Position numbers and translations under genes: made by a program. Of a stretch of 7,785 nucleotides of DNA, positions 6,479-7,785 are shown piece by piece. The stretch is from contig JAJAZH010000073.1 of the NCBI GenBank assembly GCA_026785815.1, positions 1 through 7,785 on the forward strand, read 5' to 3'. Every line of letters starts with the position of its first letter. Position 1 is the first letter of the stretch. Below the pieces are notes generated by a model. That model saw only the letters and a list, made by a program, of their open reading frames with translations. It was not told the DNA's origin and did no database searches. The DNA is from Ramlibacter sp. GTDB lineage: Bacteria; Pseudomonadota; Gammaproteobacteria; Burkholderiales; Burkholderiaceae_C.

Positions 6479-6571
6479 GGAAACGTGACCGAGTGGCCGA
6501 AGGTGCTCCCCTGCTAAGGGAGTATGGGGTGTAGAGCCCCATCGAGGGTTCGAATCCCTCCGTTTCCGCCA
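6479..6571 (+). tRNA. tRNA-Ser(GCT)
   Basis: The sequence folds as a class II tRNA. The 7-bp acceptor stem GGAAACG/CGTTTCC is perfect. The anticodon stem CTCCC/GGGAG encloses the loop CTGCTAA with anticodon GCT at 6513-6515, which reads AGC and AGU serine codons. A long variable arm (ATGGGG 6524-6529 with CCCCAT 6537-6542) is typical of serine tRNAs. The T arm is GAGGG-TTCGAAT-CCCTC. The discriminator is G6568 and the CCA end is encoded (6569-6571). The fold is complete with no mismatch in acceptor, anticodon or T stems. It sits after lysC, apparently with its own promoter and terminator, and marks the border between housekeeping genes and a restriction-modification gene. Confidence 0.98.
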
Positions 6572-6590
6572 GCGCAGTGCAAGAAGCAAG

Positions 6591-6615
6591 AAGCCCCGCA
6601 GGTCGGGGCTTTTTT
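6591..6615 (+). terminator. Intrinsic terminator downstream of tRNA-Ser
   Basis: AAGCCCCG (6591-6598) pairs with CGGGGCTT (6604-6611) around a CAGGT loop, and six T residues run from 6610 to 6615. This is a strong Rho-independent terminator. It would end the tRNA transcript and any read-through from lysC, separating them from hsdM. Confidence 0.92.
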
Positions 6616-6655
6616 GCGTCCGGCGAAACCTGACCCTCGGTCCGTTTCCGGCCGA

Positions 6656-6676
6656 GCCATGGGCCATGGGCCATGA
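6656..6676 (+). repeat. Three tandem 7-bp units in the spacer before hsdM
   Basis: GCCATGG occurs at 6656-6662 and 6663-6669 and is followed by the near copy GCCATGA (6670-6676). The units include overlapping CCATGG palindromes. The 153-nt spacer (6616-6768) otherwise holds no gene. It contains a 10-bp copy of the tRNA 3' end (6641-6650) and no convincing promoter. Function of the repeat is unknown. Confidence 0.6.
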
Positions 6677-6768
6677 GTCGTGAATCGCACAGACGAATGC
6701 GCCGATTCGCAATCGAGCTGGATTAAAGTCGTCGCTCATCAATCGCAGTTGCAGCACGCTACAAGCCA

Positions 6769-7785
6769 ATGGCCCTCAAAAAATCCGAACTCTAATCCTC
6801 CCTCTGGCAATCCTGCGACGAACTGCGCGGCGGCATGGACGCCAGCCAGTACAAGGACTACGTGCTGGTCCTGCTTTTCATCAAGTACGTCAGCGACAAA
6901 TACGCCGGCCAGCCTGTTGCCGCCATCACCGTCCCGCCGGGCGCCAGCTTTGCCGACATGGTGGCGCTCAAGGGCAAGACCGACATCGGCGACCAGATCA
7001 ACAAGAAGATCGTTGCGCCGCTGGCCAACGCCAACAAGCTGTCGGACCTGCCGGACTTCAACGACGCCACCAAGCTGGGCACAGGCAAGGAGATGGTGGA
7101 GCGGCTCACCAATCTGATCGCCATCTTCGAAAACAGGGCGCGCGATTTTTCCAGGAACCGCGCCGACGGCGACGACATCCTGGGGGACGCCTACGAATAC
7201 CTGATGCGGCACTTCGCCACCGAAAGCGGCAAGAGCAAGGGCCAGTTCTACACCCCGGCCGAGGTCAGCAGGATCATGGCCAGTGTCATCGGCATCCGCC
7301 AAGCCAAGACCACCAATAACACCACGGTGTACGACCCCACCTGCGGTTCCGGCTCGCTGCTGCTCAAAGTGGGGCACGAGGCCAAGGCCAAGGTCACCCT
7401 TTACGGCCAGGAGAAAGATGCGGCCACCAGCGGCCTGGCGCGCATGAACATGATCCTGCACGACAACCCCACTGCGCTGATCGTGCAAGGCAACACGCTG
7501 TCGGATCCAAAGTTCAAGGATGGCGCGGCGCTCAAGACCTTCGATTTCGTGGTGGCCAATCCGCCGTTCAGCGACAAGCGCTGGAGCACCGGCCTGGACC
7601 CGTTGAACGACCCCTACGAACGCTTTCAGTCTTTCGGCACGCCACCGGGCAAGCAGGGCGACTACGCCTATCTACTGCACATTGTTCGCTCGCTCAAAAG
7701 CACCGGCAAGGGCGCCTGCATCCTGCCGCACGGGGTGCTGTTCCGCGGCAATGCCGAGGGCGACATCCGGCGTGCGCTGGTGCGC
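6769..7785 (+). pseudogene. hsdM: Type I restriction-modification methyltransferase subunit, nonsense codon at position 9, runs off the right edge
   Basis: HsdM is the adenine-N6 methylating subunit of type I restriction-modification complexes, working with HsdS and HsdR. The frame from ATG 6769 reads MALKKSEL, then TAA (6793-6795), then SSLWQSCDELRGGMDASQYK. I recall family proteins continuing through this point with Tyr (ELYSSLW), so one base change explains the stop. After it the frame is open to the window end, 330 codons, with all expected motifs. The helical N-terminal domain has DYVLVLLFIKYVSDKYAG, then comes HFATESGKSKGQFYTPAEV. DPTCGSGSLLL (about 189-199) is S-adenosylmethionine motif I. 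NPPF (264-267) is the catalytic motif of gamma-class N6-adenine enzymes. Ile-Leu-Pro-His-Gly-Val-Leu near the end is also typical. Re-initiation at ATG 6835 (codon 23) would lose only 22 residues, but no good Shine-Dalgarno precedes it. The gene could therefore be inactive, N-terminally shortened, or carry a sequencing error. hsdS and hsdR would lie beyond the right edge. Confidence 0.85.

Noticed and set aside
5376..6674. Minus-strand open frame across lysC and tRNA-Ser
   Set aside because: It is antisense to lysC, and its start region is the known artefact of translating a tRNA-Ser backwards (the ETEGFEPSMG-type peptide).
6452..6769. Minus-strand open frame over tRNA-Ser with RKRRDSNPRWGS
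   Set aside because: This is another backward reading of the tRNA-Ser gene, a peptide often misannotated as a small protein.
6776..6784. A-run near the hsdM start as a phase-variation or frameshift site that bypasses the stop
   Set aside because: The TAA is in the same frame as the rest of hsdM, so a single slip at the A6 tract would move translation out of the HsdM frame rather than restore it.
6680..7117. Plus-strand 145-codon frame overlapping the start of hsdM
   Set aside because: Shadow of hsdM in another frame, rich in Ser, Thr, Arg and Pro, with no domain; the hsdM frame carries the family motifs.
1..7785. CRISPR array or insertion sequence
   Set aside because: No regularly spaced repeats, transposase frames or terminal inverted repeats were seen.

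Overview
The window looks like a GC-rich betaproteobacterial chromosome segment, most likely Burkholderiales or a close relative. This rests on protein character and on the gene order cysS, alkA-like glycosylase, accA, tilS, lysC, tRNA-Ser, which I recall as a conserved betaproteobacterial neighbourhood. No 16S or other taxonomic marker is present, so the assignment is an inference.

Layout. Positions 1-60 hold the first 20 codons of a leftward gene whose product begins like a secretion signal. A divergent control region (61-232) follows. Then comes a rightward, tightly packed block: cysS (233-1612), a HhH-GPD DNA glycosylase (GTG start, 4-nt overlap with cysS), accA (TTG start behind a strong Shine-Dalgarno), a phytanoyl-CoA dioxygenase-family gene, and a short tilS that overlaps the dioxygenase gene by 11 nt. 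lysC (5136-6404) seems to have its own promoter, whose perfect -10 hexamer overlaps the tilS stop codon. A REP-like palindrome, an extended -10 element, tRNA-Ser(GCT) and a strong intrinsic terminator follow.

Beyond the terminator the content changes from housekeeping to accessory. A 153-nt spacer with a small tandem repeat leads into the N-terminal two thirds of a type I restriction-modification methyltransferase gene (hsdM), which runs off the right edge. Its reading frame is interrupted by a TAA at codon 9, exactly where I recall family members having tyrosine.

The housekeeping genes serve translation (CysRS; TilS, which makes the AUA-reading tRNA-Ile; tRNA-Ser), DNA alkylation repair, the first committed step of fatty-acid synthesis (AccA) and the first step of the aspartate amino-acid family (LysC). 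They share growth-related expression rather than one pathway. The dioxygenase is the member I would not expect here. I see no clearly novel system. The most notable points are the hsdM nonsense codon, the dioxygenase inside the core block, an in-frame internal start in lysC, and a Gly-to-Cys change beside a zinc ligand in CysRS.
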